The notes under the pieces: generated by a model
What the model saw: the letters and a program-made list of their open reading frames with translations, nothing else
What the model was told of the DNA's origin: nothing
The model's database searches: none
Program-made: the position numbers and the translations under genes
Shown: piece by piece, positions 28,259 through 62,940 of the stretch
Layout: every line of letters begins with the position of its first letter
Numbering within the stretch: position 1 is the first letter of the stretch
Origin: Amoebidium appalachense
Taxonomy: Eukaryota; Ichthyosporea
Length of the DNA: 64,000 nt
NCBI GenBank assembly: GCA_963693365.1
Contig: CAVNZM010000009.1
Span: 7,998,001 to 8,062,000 of the forward strand
Direction: 5' to 3'

Positions 28259-29493
28259 GCTGATGATGAATGCGATACCATACAAGGACGATAATAAAGT
28301 TGTATTTGCTGTAGATTGCGCGACACGGGAACCTGTGATTATATCAAAAGGGCAATCCAGATTAGCCAATCATATATCACTATCCTGTTAGATGCAGTAC
28401 CTCCTAAACTCACCGTTTCATACACTTGGTATACACATGAATCTCTGCAAATCTCACACCAATAGAGAACTTATTTAAAAGCGCCATAATTTGATATAAA
28501 GGATTTTCTAGAGAGAGCGATATTGTTGAGAAGTCTTCGTCAATTGTTGTTCATGTAGCCTAGAGGACCGCATCGATTCAAGATTGCCGGTGAAAAAAGC
28601 CTTCGCCATCTAAACCCAAGCCGGGTTTAGATGGCGAAGACTTTTTTCACCAATCGGGAAGCTTTACATATTTTGATTGGCTGCTTCGTCGTCCCGATTT
28701 GCGGGAATGTTCTGGTGTGTTTCGGCTTTCTGTGAGCGAGAACCGGTTCAAGTTTCAACAACATAACATGCTTATGCAGCGTACTAGGTTGTACAAGCAA
28801 TAACCGCCGAACACAAATGCGGCCTTACCGTTCCAGCGGCCTGGGTATGTGTGTGTCTTTATGTGTTTGTGTGTGTGCGTGTGTGTGCGTGTGTGCATGT
28901 GTGCGCATGTGCGCGCGTGTGTGAACGTGTGCATGTACATAACGGGCGTGTGCGTGACCACGGGTGTGCACATAATGTGTGTACATGTATGCGCGCGCGT
29001 GTGTGTGGGAACATGTTTACACGCGTGTGTCAAGTGTGTGTGTGTGTGTGTGGCGTGGGGGGAGGGGGGTGGGGGGAGGGTGGGTGGCGGGGGGAGAGGG
29101 GAGGCGTATGTGTACATGTGGGTCAGCAAGTACATGTATGCAAGTTGAAATGATGTATTGTTACTTGGCCGTGGAATTGAGATAAGAGAACTAAAAGCGT
29201 ACATACTCTTTGGAAAAAGAGGCATAAACTCCAGATAACAATTGCAGAGATGTAGCCTGCATGTATGTATAGCCGTTTACGGTGTGCCACGTCGGGCCGG
29301 GCCCAACGGTTCTACTATATATATCTACGTCCTACTACTATTATTAATAATATGTGCAACAGACTAGCTGTGTGCGGGTGCGAGTGTGCATGCCAATGTG
29401 TGTGTGGTTCCAAATGATATCGATGGGCATCAGGACACGGAGGGAGATTTTTCGCGTGTTCGTGTCACGGACTGTTCGTGTTATGGAGTGTTC

Positions 29494-29524
<31 letters not shown>

Positions 29525-30387
29525 TGTGTTTGTGGGTGTGTGAGCGTATGTGTGTGTTTGTGGGTGTGTGAGTGTATGTGTGTTCGCGCGCGCGCGTGCG
29601 TGCGTGTGTTTGTGTCACGGCATGTGTGCGCACACCCACGCACGCATGCGTTTGTGCGTGGGAAGCGTGGGTGTATGCGTGCACTTGTGTACGTGTGTGT
29701 CACTGTATGTGCACGCACGCACGCTGCAGTGCGTGTCCATGGCACACTCTAGCAGGTTGCTTAAAGAGTGTGTTATGCGTGGTGTGTATTAATTTTGAGA
29801 TGATTTTCAGCGCAGAATTAATGGCATGCATGGCATTTTATACTCGTACTATGGTACACAAACGAGGCACCCATGACTTAAAACATAACTCAGTCCTCCC
29901 TTATCAATGAGGGAAATATATTATCATAGTAAAAACTAACTTAAAGGTTAACGTTGTAATTTCGTGAAAGCTGGTGGAATAACTAACTACTAAATCGGTG
30001 ATGTAAGCCGCAAGCAGGGCTGTAAATTCGGTCATTCATACAACACACTTCGGATACGTGTTATCTATCTATGTTAACCCCGGGTTATAGGCTATTAGTA
30101 AGTAGGGTACAATCAATGATGTATTAACTTAGTGGAAGACAGTATTGTAGTACCTCACAGGAACGCCAACGGGTCTCCTCCCGGGCAAAAAAAAAAAAAA
30201 AAAAAAAACTCTTACAAAGGGTGCCTCTTGACACTACATACATACATCTTTCGGCTATTCCTGGCCCCAAGACTAATTAACAATATGTGAAATTGACCGG
30301 CGATTCATGGCTTATGCCCTCTTCCCTCTTGCCGTGACACCGGTAAACTATATATGTATTCCTATTATCAATTTTTCGATGATTCTT
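28259..30387. other. Spacer between the transporter and the phosphatase
   Basis: Holds the presumed transporter promoter (28,259-28,560), the foldback at 28,589-28,651, imperfect GT blocks at 28,846-29,055 and 29,505-29,720, and a unique AT-rich stretch at 29,790-30,380 with one A run at about 30,187-30,208. No open frame with family signal was found. The stretch next to 30,388 probably contains the 3' UTR of the phosphatase gene. Confidence 0.6.
28589..28651. repeat. Foldback hairpin with 29 bp arms and 5-base loop
   Basis: Arm 28589-28617 (ggtgaaaaaagccttcgcc...) and arm 28623-28651 are inverted copies with a single mismatch, separated by aagcc. Pairing extends weakly outward (gattg against caatcgg). 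It lies about 330 bp upstream of the transporter start codon. It could be a small foldback transposon remnant or the precursor of a small RNA. Confidence 0.85.
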
Positions 30388-53887
<23,500 letters not shown>

Positions 53888-54605
53888 TTTGTTGTGTAAT
53901 TACACCTGTAAGATATGAGAATCTTTTTTGTAGCATATTGTATTGAATCATATGCTATATTCTTACATGCTTGAAGTCATAAACTTGCAAGCTTCCCATG
54001 CTGAATGCATGCCTCAGTTATCGGCCTCTCTCTAGGACTCCCCCCTTCTAGAAAATAGAAAACCCCCCTTGGCCGTAGTCAATATTCGCTTTTAAACGAG
54101 TACTACTACTCGTAAATCCGTAAGAAATGCCTCCCATTCAACGGTTATGATGCTCGGAGTTCGGTTCCGTCTGAGACGCTGATGCGCATGTTTCAAGCTG
54201 ACGGGTACCGACACGGGTGCGGCTGATACAGTTCCAACCACTAACCACCAATCAATAAGCCGCTAAGCTAAGCTTACCAATTAAGGCTTATCAAAAATGA
54301 TCAGGAAAGCGTTTAGATCTTTGATTGGGCCAAAGCGCACCTGATGACGTCACATGAACACCACGGTGCTTGGGTTGGGGACTCGGGGGGGGGGGGGGGG
54401 GGGGGGGGGGGAGGAGGGGATGGATACAACATGGGAAAGGAATGCAAAGTGCCAGCAAGACGTCTACTGGTGCAGGCACTACAACTATGACCTCGGTGGT
54501 CAGAAATAAAAAACACATCATGTTTATAGACTAGACTCAGTATCCGTAACCCGGTGAATAATAGTTGCTGAGAGAGATTCTGAAAACAAGTTCGTTTTTT
54601 TTTTT

Positions 54606-54653
<48 letters not shown>

Positions 54654-55146
54654 GCGGAGGGATGGGTGCCACACTCGGAGGGGGCAAGTTTCATCTAAAC
54701 AGCCTGAATTCAATGCGGCATGGCCCGCTTTTTTATAGGCAAAAATGGTATGGAAAGGTGTAGTAACAAGCAATAGGATCCATTTACCGGCTGCTCCAAC
54801 GAGGGAGAATTTCAGGATATCACAAATGCAACCACTCTGCACCAAATAAAACACTTGTGAAGGCGGCTGGGCAACACGCACTGCTAACAAACACATCATG
54901 TTTGACGAAACCAGTTCACCTCGGAAAGTTTATTCTGTATCACATTCATAAAATCGAGTAAGAGGCGTAATAAGTGATCACACCCTACATTCTGACAGCC
55001 TCATGCGTGACAGACGCCATTTCAAATCAGAAGAATCATTTCATAATCCATTCAAGAGTGTATAGCAGTTGATAATTTTGCTATTCGCTCAGACATTCGT
55101 TGCAACATAATATTTACTCATTCCACCATCATATCATATTATTAAG
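53888..55146. other. Spacer between the phosphatase and the PDZ gene
   Basis: Mostly unique sequence. The part upstream of 53,887 is the likely phosphatase promoter. It contains G runs at about 54,386-54,411 and 54,616-54,652, the latter after a T run. A minus-strand frame around 54,660-54,900 has two hydrophobic stretches but no family match or splice partners, so no gene is called. Confidence 0.55.
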
Positions 55147-56391
55147 TTATGCAACCAGGGACTGCCCCCAGTGGATGGAACCAGTAGCCCTGCTTTCACG
55201 TCCATTAACCTGGTTTAAGACCAACGGTCTCGAACATGGGATGGCTAAAACTGCTGCGCGGACATTTTCATTTGCCGTGCTCTCGGTCGTGGAAGCGGAC
55301 GAACCAGAATTCGTCGACTCCAATGTGCTCACGCTCTCATTCTGCCGGCCCGTGCTGTGGTGATTGCGGTGGTGCAGGTGGAAGAAGTTGAAGAGGCTGT
55401 GGTGGTGGTGGTGGTCTTTGTGATGGTTACTGCGCTGGCCAGGCTCTGGTGTGCCAGCACGGCTTGGCTCTGCGCTCGTGTCAATCTCGATTATCTCGTG
55501 GCTATGATCCTTCGGCGGTGCAGAGTAGAGGACCGACGTTGAAAAGTCTGAGTCGACGGCCTGTACTGCCGTGCACTTGACCCGGTGGTTGGATATCGAC
55601 GTAATAAGTCCCTCAAGAATCCCATCTGCGGCTGCTGGTCTCATAGTTTTGACAATGAATTCACCGCCCGCTGCTGCCGCCTCGAACAGATGGTAGCGAA
55701 CCTCGTGGTCGGGCGCTCCGAGGGTGCAGTGGCCGTTTATCTCCACGATTGTTTCGCCACAAGGAACATGGTGTTGCTCAGCCAGGCTGTTGGGCACTAT
55801 AGCACTCACTTTTCCCTCCGAGTAGATGATGCCAGCCGGTGCATCAGCCTCACCCTCGCTAGCGTACACGGGATTGTGACGCTGCTTGCTCGCGCTCTTA
55901 CGTGCGCTGAACGAGTGCCGGGCACCTTTGTCTGCCGAGTCAAACGGGTTGTACTCTTCCTCCAGGTGGACAGTGTGAGTAAGTGGTGCCTCTCTAATCT
56001 CCATAGTAACCACATGTGCGCTCCGAAGAGCACTCTCCACTGCCCAAGGTTCCATCCCTAAAACATCGGTCTCGTTAAAGCTGAGGATCTCGTCACCAAC
56101 CCTGAGGCCCGCCCTGTAAGCAGCCGAGTATGCAAGAATGTCTCCGTCCTGTGCCTGTGAAACGAAACAGACCAGAAGGCGGCGGCCAACAACTACGAAT
56201 TCGGCACCAAACCCTGCTCCTGAGTATTTCGTCAACGTGACATCGCGCCTCAGCTTATTACCCATACTGGTGGGACATTCAGATGGGTCTTGCTCTTCAA
56301 TTGGAACAGCAGCGAGGGAACTAGTGCTCGACTCATTCTTGTAACAGCAAGTTGGTGAACTACACCTAGAGTCTCGACACTGTGCTATCAT
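55147..56391 (-). CDS. Tandem-PDZ scaffold protein, intronless
   Basis: A single open frame of 414 residues with no intron. PDZ 1 (about residues 52-133) has the carboxylate-binding loop GAGFGAEF and the typical AAYRAGLRVGDEILSFNETD. PDZ 2 (about 185-252) has KVSAIVPNSLAEQ, CGETIVEINGH and a closing FIVKTM strand. A His-rich stretch (HHKDHHHHHS) lies near 325-335 and a Ser/Thr-rich tail follows. Two PDZ domains in one short protein recall syntenins, but the resemblance is general. Met43 begins MGNKLRRD, an N-myristoylation-like start, so translation from Met43 would give a membrane-attached form. The upstream Met at 56391 is the longest start. It may link receptors or transporters with C-terminal PDZ motifs. 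Confidence 0.87.
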   Translation of the reverse strand: MIAQCRDSRCSSPTCCYKNESSTSSLAAVPIEEQDPSECPTSMGNKLRRDVTLTKYSGAGFGAEFVVVGRRLLVCFVSQAQDGDILAYSAAYRAGLRVGDEILSFNETDVLGMEPWAVESALRSAHVVTMEIREAPLTHTVHLEEEYNPFDSADKGARHSFSARKSASKQRHNPVYASEGEADAPAGIIYSEGKVSAIVPNSLAEQHHVPCGETIVEINGHCTLGAPDHEVRYHLFEAAAAGGEFIVKTMRPAAADGILEGLITSISNHRVKCTAVQAVDSDFSTSVLYSAPPKDHSHEIIEIDTSAEPSRAGTPEPGQRSNHHKDHHHHHSLFNFFHLHHRNHHSTGRQNESVSTLESTNSGSSASTTESTANENVRAAVLAIPCSRPLVLNQVNGRESRATGSIHWGQSLVA

Positions 56392-56615
56392 TCTCGTTCT
56401 TGCCTATGAACTGCCAAATTGATATTTCTTCTGTCAGTAAGTTTTTGGCTGGAACCGTAAGAGATAAAACACACCTAAGTAATTTAAAAGCTTGTTTGAA
56501 GAGACAAAAGAGAATTTCTTGACATGTTTTCCGGAGATGCTGCACAAAGGCTAGGCTTCCCAGTGAATCGATGGGATTTATATATGCCTCTGGTCGGAGA
56601 AAACGGAATTTGGTG

Positions 56616-56978
56616 CTATTTGGTGCACAATCTAGCCACCATTTTCGGTTTATTAAAAGTTTTGAAGTTCTGAAAATACGAAAAGGGGTGCGTAATGATG
56701 GCCCGTGTTTCATGAAAAGTTTTGAAAATAATAAATTTCAAACCATTTACAGGGAATGCTTTACGAAACCGATGAATTCTTTCGGTCGGAACGTAGATCA
56801 TCCATGGAATTCCATCATCCAAATGGAACACAAAGGAATGCGTGAGATTGCGTGTGCGTGGAGGCCGAAGCCTGCCACCTGAAGGCTCAGGCAGCGTCAA
56901 GGCTGCGCTGCGCATTGGCAGCAACGAGAAAATACCCATGTCCAGCAGCATCAAGATAGCCGCGGGTAATACTTTCAT
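56616..56978 (-). CDS. Possible small secreted protein
   Basis: An open frame of 120 residues starting at ATG 56976-56978. The N-terminus is a signal-peptide-like hydrophobic stretch (MKVLPAAILMLLDMG then IFSLLP) followed by a likely cleavage zone (RSAALTLP). The rest shows no family known to me. A second minus-strand frame (56366-56713) overlaps it in another phase and reaches into the PDZ gene start. A weak donor-like GTGGCA occurs after LPEPSG, so this could be a first exon. Coding is not certain. Confidence 0.3.
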   Translation of the reverse strand: MKVLPAAILMLLDMGIFSLLPMRSAALTLPEPSGGRLRPPRTRNLTHSFVFHLDDGIPWMIYVPTERIHRFRKAFPVNGLKFIIFKTFHETRAIITHPFSYFQNFKTFNKPKMVARLCTK

Positions 56979-57982
56979 GATTGCCTTTTCCCCTTTTCTC
57001 TAAGATGCGTGCAGCGGCAGTTTGGAAAAGCAAAAAACCTTGCAAGCCCGGGCCTTTAGCAAAAGCAAAAAGCTATGAGCGCATCGCAATGTTTAGATCC
57101 ACTCCATCAGGAGGCAAAAAGGCGGGAAATGATTGGATCGAGGCGACACGATGAATTGAAAAGCCAATTAAATGCAGCACCATGCTGATTGGGTAGGGCT
57201 ATAAACTTCGTCCGGAATCCGATCGGAGGAGCCTCGTCGACCGTTAGCAAAATTTTCTAATGCAGATATATGAATATAGCATCTTTCTGTAGTATACACA
57301 AAAAGCTGTTGCACCCAATGTAAAAATGCAATAATATTGGCTTAGTACCTTTTCCCAACACCGTGTGTTTCCCTCTCCTTTCTGGGATAGATTGTGGAGC
57401 TCGCAATAGATCACAGAATTGCGAAGTCCGGACATGCATGCATGTGTATACTACAGCACCGTCGACAGAAAAGGAGGGGGAAAAACTTAAAATGCTAAGA
57501 AATAACGTCAAAAGAAGAAAAAAAAATAACACGTATTTCAAAAAACGAGCTTGACTTGTGGTTAGTCTAACTTAGTGCTAAAAGTCCTGATTTATTGTGC
57601 GTATCAGTAGAGCGTATACGTCGCTTCCGTGCTGTAATCTTCCGTTGAACAGGGGGACCAAAGAATGTGCGAGAACGTGATCGAATTCGGTGCTCTCAGT
57701 CTCACGTGAGTCACAGCTGCCTCAGCGAGACTCGGGAGTCCTGATGGGAGCGCTGACAGGGACCACTCACTGGCCTATGCATATGATTTTTTCCATCCAG
57801 CAAATTCAAGCCGCCAGCGTGCACTGGCCAGTGCACCCACGTGCACATGTACACGGCAGCCGCCCGCCCGCAAGTGCATCTCATGGAGATGTGCGCCGAA
57901 GGCCGCTCGTGAGAGCCTTTCCGTCAAACATGTACGCCCCCTTTGTGCACCCTTGTAATGCTGCTGTGCATGAGAGGAAGGG

Positions 57983-58026
<44 letters not shown>

Positions 58027-59095
58027 GCGGAGGCTATAGTAGGGGAGTGGGGGAGGGCCCGAGCTCGAGGGAGGTGGCCACGGGGGATCGAGGGGGCCAC
58101 CAACCACGTGACACCTCCGGATCATGTTGTTGTACTAATCCGACCGCCCGCCCCTAAGCCCGACGCCACCCTCAGGGCCTCCCCTCTGATCTCCCCCCTC
58201 TCTCCCTCCCTCCCCCCCCCCCCCCCCCCCCCCCTTCCCCCCCCTTCCCCCTCCCCTCCTCTCCATCTCATATGATTTTTCAAAGCCCCCCCGGCGGCCC
58301 CGGCTCCCCGTCTCTTCGATCGAGCTCGCGATCGAGCTCGATCGACCTCCCCCCTTTCCGAGCCCACATGTACAAGTCCGCGCGGCTCCCCGGGTCCCGC
58401 TCCCCTCCCATGGCCACCCCACTCAACCCCCGGCCCTTCAACCCTCCCCGCCCCTCCCCTCTGGAAACTCCCCCCCCCCCCCCCCTCCCGGCCCCCCCCC
58501 CCCCCCCCCCCCCCCCCCAGTGAACCCCGACGGGGGGGCCGAGAGGGGGCACGTGCGCATGCACCTTCCACAGGATCGGGAAACTGAGGGGAGGGGGGGA
58601 GGGGGGGGTTGCTCTCATCATACTTAGACTGCCTGGTAAACGATGATTAGCTCATGACACGTTGACTCGTGCCACTGACACAATTTCTCCCTCTTTTTCT
58701 TTCCTGTCACTCTCCCCGGCGCATCCTCCCCCCCCCCCCCCTCCCCCCCCCCCCCCCCCCCCCCGGCCCCCCCCCCCGCGCCTCTCTTTAGGTCTTCTCT
58801 ATCTCCCCCTCCTCCCCGGCCCATATTCTCCCCGTAGTATAATAACCTATTAATAGCGCAAACAACGATGATGACATGCTTGCATGCAACGTTCATTAGT
58901 GTCAGAAAGCATGCACCCGTCTCAATACGTATTGTATAATACACACAAATACTAGGAAGGCACATGCATGCCCGCACGTTGTGCACACCCTGTGCCTAAT
59001 AACATGAAGAAGACTTTCAGTCACTGACACACACCAACACATGCACACACACGCATGCATACACACGTACATCATAGTACTTACACAAACACACA

Positions 59096-59154
<59 letters not shown>

Positions 59155-59873
59155 CAGGTACACACGCCGGTACCCTCTTCTCTGGCACACACGGGTATTA
59201 ATAAATGCCATGCCATTGGGCCCATTCTTGCTCAACGTCAGCATGTACAACTTTCATATGTGGCACGATGTTTAGTTTGTTACGCCAATTTGTGAATAAC
59301 TGTGCCGAATGTATTGCCAACGCTTTGACACATGGATGCATGCGATCATTGAAACTTTCCAACTTGGCCGGCGCTACTGAATCGTATGCACACAAATGTG
59401 ATGTGCATGGCACGCCAATCGCATACACATGCACAAGCACACACATGTTGCGATAGTTCCTCTGGTTCTACCCCAATAAAAATTTGAAGGGCTGATCAAA
59501 TCATTAGGAAGAAGCGACTGCTGTCCAATAGTGGTGGTAGTGGTGGTGTTACTCGTTTGTTTGTTTCATTCAAATGTGTTTTTCTTCTCTTCTTTTCTTT
59601 TTCTTTTTCCTTTTTTTTTTTTTCTTTAGGGGGAGGGGGGGGGGGGGGGGGGGGAGGTGGGGGGGGGGGGGGGGAGGGGACTCGGCGGAACCCACCACCA
59701 GGGCGGTTCTTCAATTCCCATATTCACTTCACTACCACCACCTGCCAGCGCAGACAACACCAACTGCTGCATACCCACGTGTGTGCGGCACACAACGCGT
59801 GCGCGCGCGCAAACACACACACACACACAAACACACACACAAACACACACACACACACAGACAGACACACACA

Positions 59874-59908
<35 letters not shown>

Positions 59909-61187
59909 CCACAAACACGCACGCACGCACGCAGGAACCGCGACTGCGCTGTGCTACATACTGCGTGAGATCCTAACGCTGAGTGTGCTCAGCTTTGGGG
60001 GGCCGGCGGGGGGGGGGGGGGGCAGGGGAGGAGGATGGGACCACCAGGGGGGACCTCGATATTTACTACTGCCACCCGGGGGCAAGGCACTTTATTGCCC
60101 CCCGCCCCACCCACCCCTCCTACCCCCCACCCCCCACCGAACCGCCCCCCCCCGGGCCCCTCCCCCCGGGGCCCCCCTCCCCCCCCCCCCCCCCCCCCAA
60201 AAAAAAAAAAAAAAAAGAAAAGAAAAAGAAAGAAAGAAAAAAAAATCTCAAAATTTAACGCGAATCCGTAGGGCTGCATGCACTGGTGACTGCAGGATTG
60301 CCAAATTTTATCATAGAAAACCGGTATGTACATTAGGAGCCGTCGGCAAGCGCACATGGGCTGCTCGATGGCCACCCCACTATCATGAAGTACATTTGAA
60401 AGGTTGTGTGGTTACTGAGTCCCCGGAGCGGGAATCGCCTGCGGTACGTGTGATAAGCACGAGCAAGTGTACGGCTACGCCAAAACTGGACCTCAGCCGC
60501 ATTTAGGTTGTGTATGAGCGTGTGTGTTTGACAATATGAGTGTGTGTGTTTCTGTGTGTGTGTCTGTGTGTGTGTGGTGACGATATGTGTGTGGGTGTGT
60601 TTCTGTGTGTGGGGTGTGTGGGTGTGTGTGTGTGTGTGGTTGAGTTTGCCTGTGTGAGTGACCGTGTGGATGCGCACCCTTGTGTTGTACAACGGTATGA
60701 GCCTTCCCTCCCCCCTTCCCCCGCCCTCCCCCCCCCCCCGGCGTCTCTCTCTCTCTCTGTCGTGGCACTCTCCCTCACTACCTCCCTCTCTCTCCACCCC
60801 TCTCTCTTTCTTTCCTTCGCATTCTCTCTCTTTCCCCCTGGCCCCCTCCTCCCCGGCCCCCCCTCTTTCCCCGCCTCCGCCCAACCCCACTTGTGCCGGG
60901 GAGGGGGAGAGGGGGGGGGGGGGGGGGGCACAGTGTGGAAGGTGGACTGAAGGTGGGGGAAGAGGTGGGGAGCATTGTGTTGTGGTGGAAGGTGGGGGGA
61001 GAGGGAAGGGGAGAAGCGTAAGAGAAAGAGAAAAGAATGTGGGGGGGGGGGGGGGAGGGGGAGAGGGGATGGGTAGATAGAGAGAGAACAAGGTGCAGGG
61101 ATGTTGTGGATAGGGAGGGAGGCAAGTGAAGGATGTGGGGCAGGGGGGTAATATAGGGTAGGAGGATGGACGTTGGGGAGTTTGCAG
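56979..61187. other. Repeat-rich region without a recognised gene
   Basis: 57,000-57,960 is unique DNA with no family signal. G run at about 57,983-58,025. A CpG- and C-rich stretch at 58,080-58,530 includes a nested gatcgagctcg palindrome near 58,317-58,348. C runs at about 58,728-58,775, (CA)n at 59,077-59,152 and 59,815-59,910, G runs at 59,636-59,674, C-A composite at about 60,175-60,216. Unique islands at 59,160-59,460 and 60,250-60,500 give frames that look weakly protein-like but could not be assigned. Confidence 0.55.
59077..59152. repeat. (CA)n microsatellite
   Basis: A CA array of about 75 bp with one CC interruption near 59,100. Confidence 0.96.
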
Positions 61188-61328
61188 ATGGAGATTCTGT
61201 GGCAGCAGCTTCCTCCCATGTTCAGGGGGGATTCCAACAGCTACCGGGAGGTCTCCCATGACATCTGGGCTGAGTGCAAGAGGTACCACAACTCATATCA
61301 AGACTGGATCCGTGACGTGGCTGCAAAG
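61188..61328 (+). CDS. Orphan plus-strand exon, unknown protein
   Basis: Exactly 47 codons between an acceptor TTTGCAG (ending 61187) and a donor GTAGAA (from 61329). It reads [15 protein letters not shown], then [16 protein letters not shown] and [12 protein letters not shown]. Composition and codon order look fully coding, with a Trp/Tyr-rich helical character. I do not recognise the family. Upstream and downstream partner exons were not found with confidence; a 16 bp candidate (61,809-61,824, giving GQEID) after an acceptor GCAG would keep phase but is weak. The gene may continue past the right edge. Confidence 0.55.
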
Positions 61329-61461
61329 GTAGAAATACATCCCCCCCCCCTCCCCCCACAAGCACACACACCACTCCCTCCCTCCCTCCCCCCCAACAAC
61401 AAGCAAACAAATAACCATAGACACATGCACACAGGCACACACGCACGCGCGTGCGCGCGCG

Positions 61462-61500
<39 letters not shown>

Positions 61501-61650
61501 TACACATGCACACACACACGCACACACACACAGACAAAAACACACACAAAAACACACACACACACGCACACACGCGACATGCACACACACACACAAACTC
61601 ACACACACACGATTGCGCGCGCACACACACCCACACACACACACACACCC

Positions 61651-61697
<47 letters not shown>

Positions 61698-62097
61698 CCC
61701 GCCCGCCCCGCCCGCCCGCCCCTCCCCCGTCATTAATACGTATGGGCTAGGCCAACCAGCACCCTACCCTGTATGACATGCAAATCTCTTGGCATGCAGG
61801 GGCAGGAGATAGACGGTGCATGTGGCCGGGCAGTAAAACTGAGACACCCGAGGCAAAGGGCACGTCAGCTGCAACGAAACGGTTCCTGTAAACGATGCTA
61901 ATACACGCAAAGCACGGACTTTGTACATCACTGCCCCCTGAATTCGAATCTGGCCTGTTCAGTGCTGGTCCTCACCAGCACGACCAGTATAAACTTCTCC
62001 CAACCTCGCTTACCCTACAGGTTGTCCCCCCCCCCCCCCCCCCCTCCCGGCCGCCCGCCCCCCCCCCCCCCCCCCCCCCTCCCGGCCGCCCGCCCCC

Positions 62098-62128
<31 letters not shown>

Positions 62129-62560
62129 AAAAAATAAATAAAAAAAAAATAATGCCTTCACCTCCTCCTCACCCCCTCCCTGTGTGTTGTAACCGCATGC
62201 AAACCCCCCTCCCCCCGATTTCTACCCTTTGTTGCCATCACGGTGTGCTTGCAATGTGTTCTCTATCGTGTCAGTGCTACTATGCTGGCACATACCGGCA
62301 TGCGCCTAGCTGAGAACACCATCATGCTCATAGATCAAAAATTCAAAATAGATGAATTGGATTTATTCATGTAATTGATTGGATACCCAACGTCCATTGA
62401 AAAACCGGCAACATTTAAACATGACTATTTGTGTCATTTATTGGCTGAAAACGCACCATCCCCCCCCTCGGTAGGACATCACTTGTAACCTTTTTTGTCC
62501 TTGTGCAACACCTGATGTTTGCCAGTCATCTTTATAGTCATCCATCTGTCTGTTTGCCGG
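61329..62560. repeat. CA-rich and C-run rich intron-like sequence
   Basis: CA/CG-rich arrays at 61,436-61,650, C runs at about 61,653-61,695 and a near-duplicated C-run unit with CTCCCGGCCGCCCG at 62,027-62,118, passing into A at 62,119-62,134. From 62,200 to 62,560 the sequence is unique without a recognised gene. Confidence 0.75.
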
Positions 62561-62567
62561 TACGTGC

Positions 62568-62940
62568 CGTGCACCATTCCATTTCTCAACGTGTGGTGTT
62601 ATGGCGCCACTGGTAGTATTGCACGTTAGTACGTACTTTATTATCTGCCAAACGCGGTAAGCTTACTGAAAGCAATCATTGTGATGCAAGAATTGAACCA
62701 AGCACGGCAAAAATGCTATTATGGGCTACATAAGCTTGGGGTTTACGCTGTTTACTCGAGGCAAAGAGAACCAGTCTCAGGTATGGGGGGGGGGGGTTTG
62801 CTCGGAGGGGGGGGTTAAGCTTGAGATTTCAAATTCTGATGCATTGCAAGAGGCCTTGTAGTGCACTATGTACTGCACGTAGTGTCACGTACAATACTAC
62901 CAGTGGCGCCATAACACCACCCGTTGAGAAATGGTGCACG
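62568..62940. mobile_element. Foldback element with long inverted arms
   Basis: Arm 1 (about 62,568-62,634) and arm 2 (about 62,872-62,940) are inverted copies of one another: both carry the words gtgcaccat, tttctcaac, gtggtgttatggcgccactg and gtagtatt in mirrored order, with a few substitutions and small gaps. About 240 bp lie between, including G runs and weaker inverted similarity (gcaat...gatgc). No open frame is present inside. This fits a MITE or other foldback transposon. Confidence 0.75.

Noticed and set aside
28790-28850. A 12 bp minus-strand micro-exon candidate (CAG, GCCGCTGGAACG, GTAAGG)
   Set aside because: The splice words match but no gene with exons on both sides exists here; likely chance.
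55585-56061. A 158-residue plus-strand open frame
   Set aside because: It is antisense to the tandem-PDZ gene.
59160-59460. Possible transposase-like fragment in a unique island
   Set aside because: No catalytic motif, no terminal repeats, and frames on both strands are similarly plausible.
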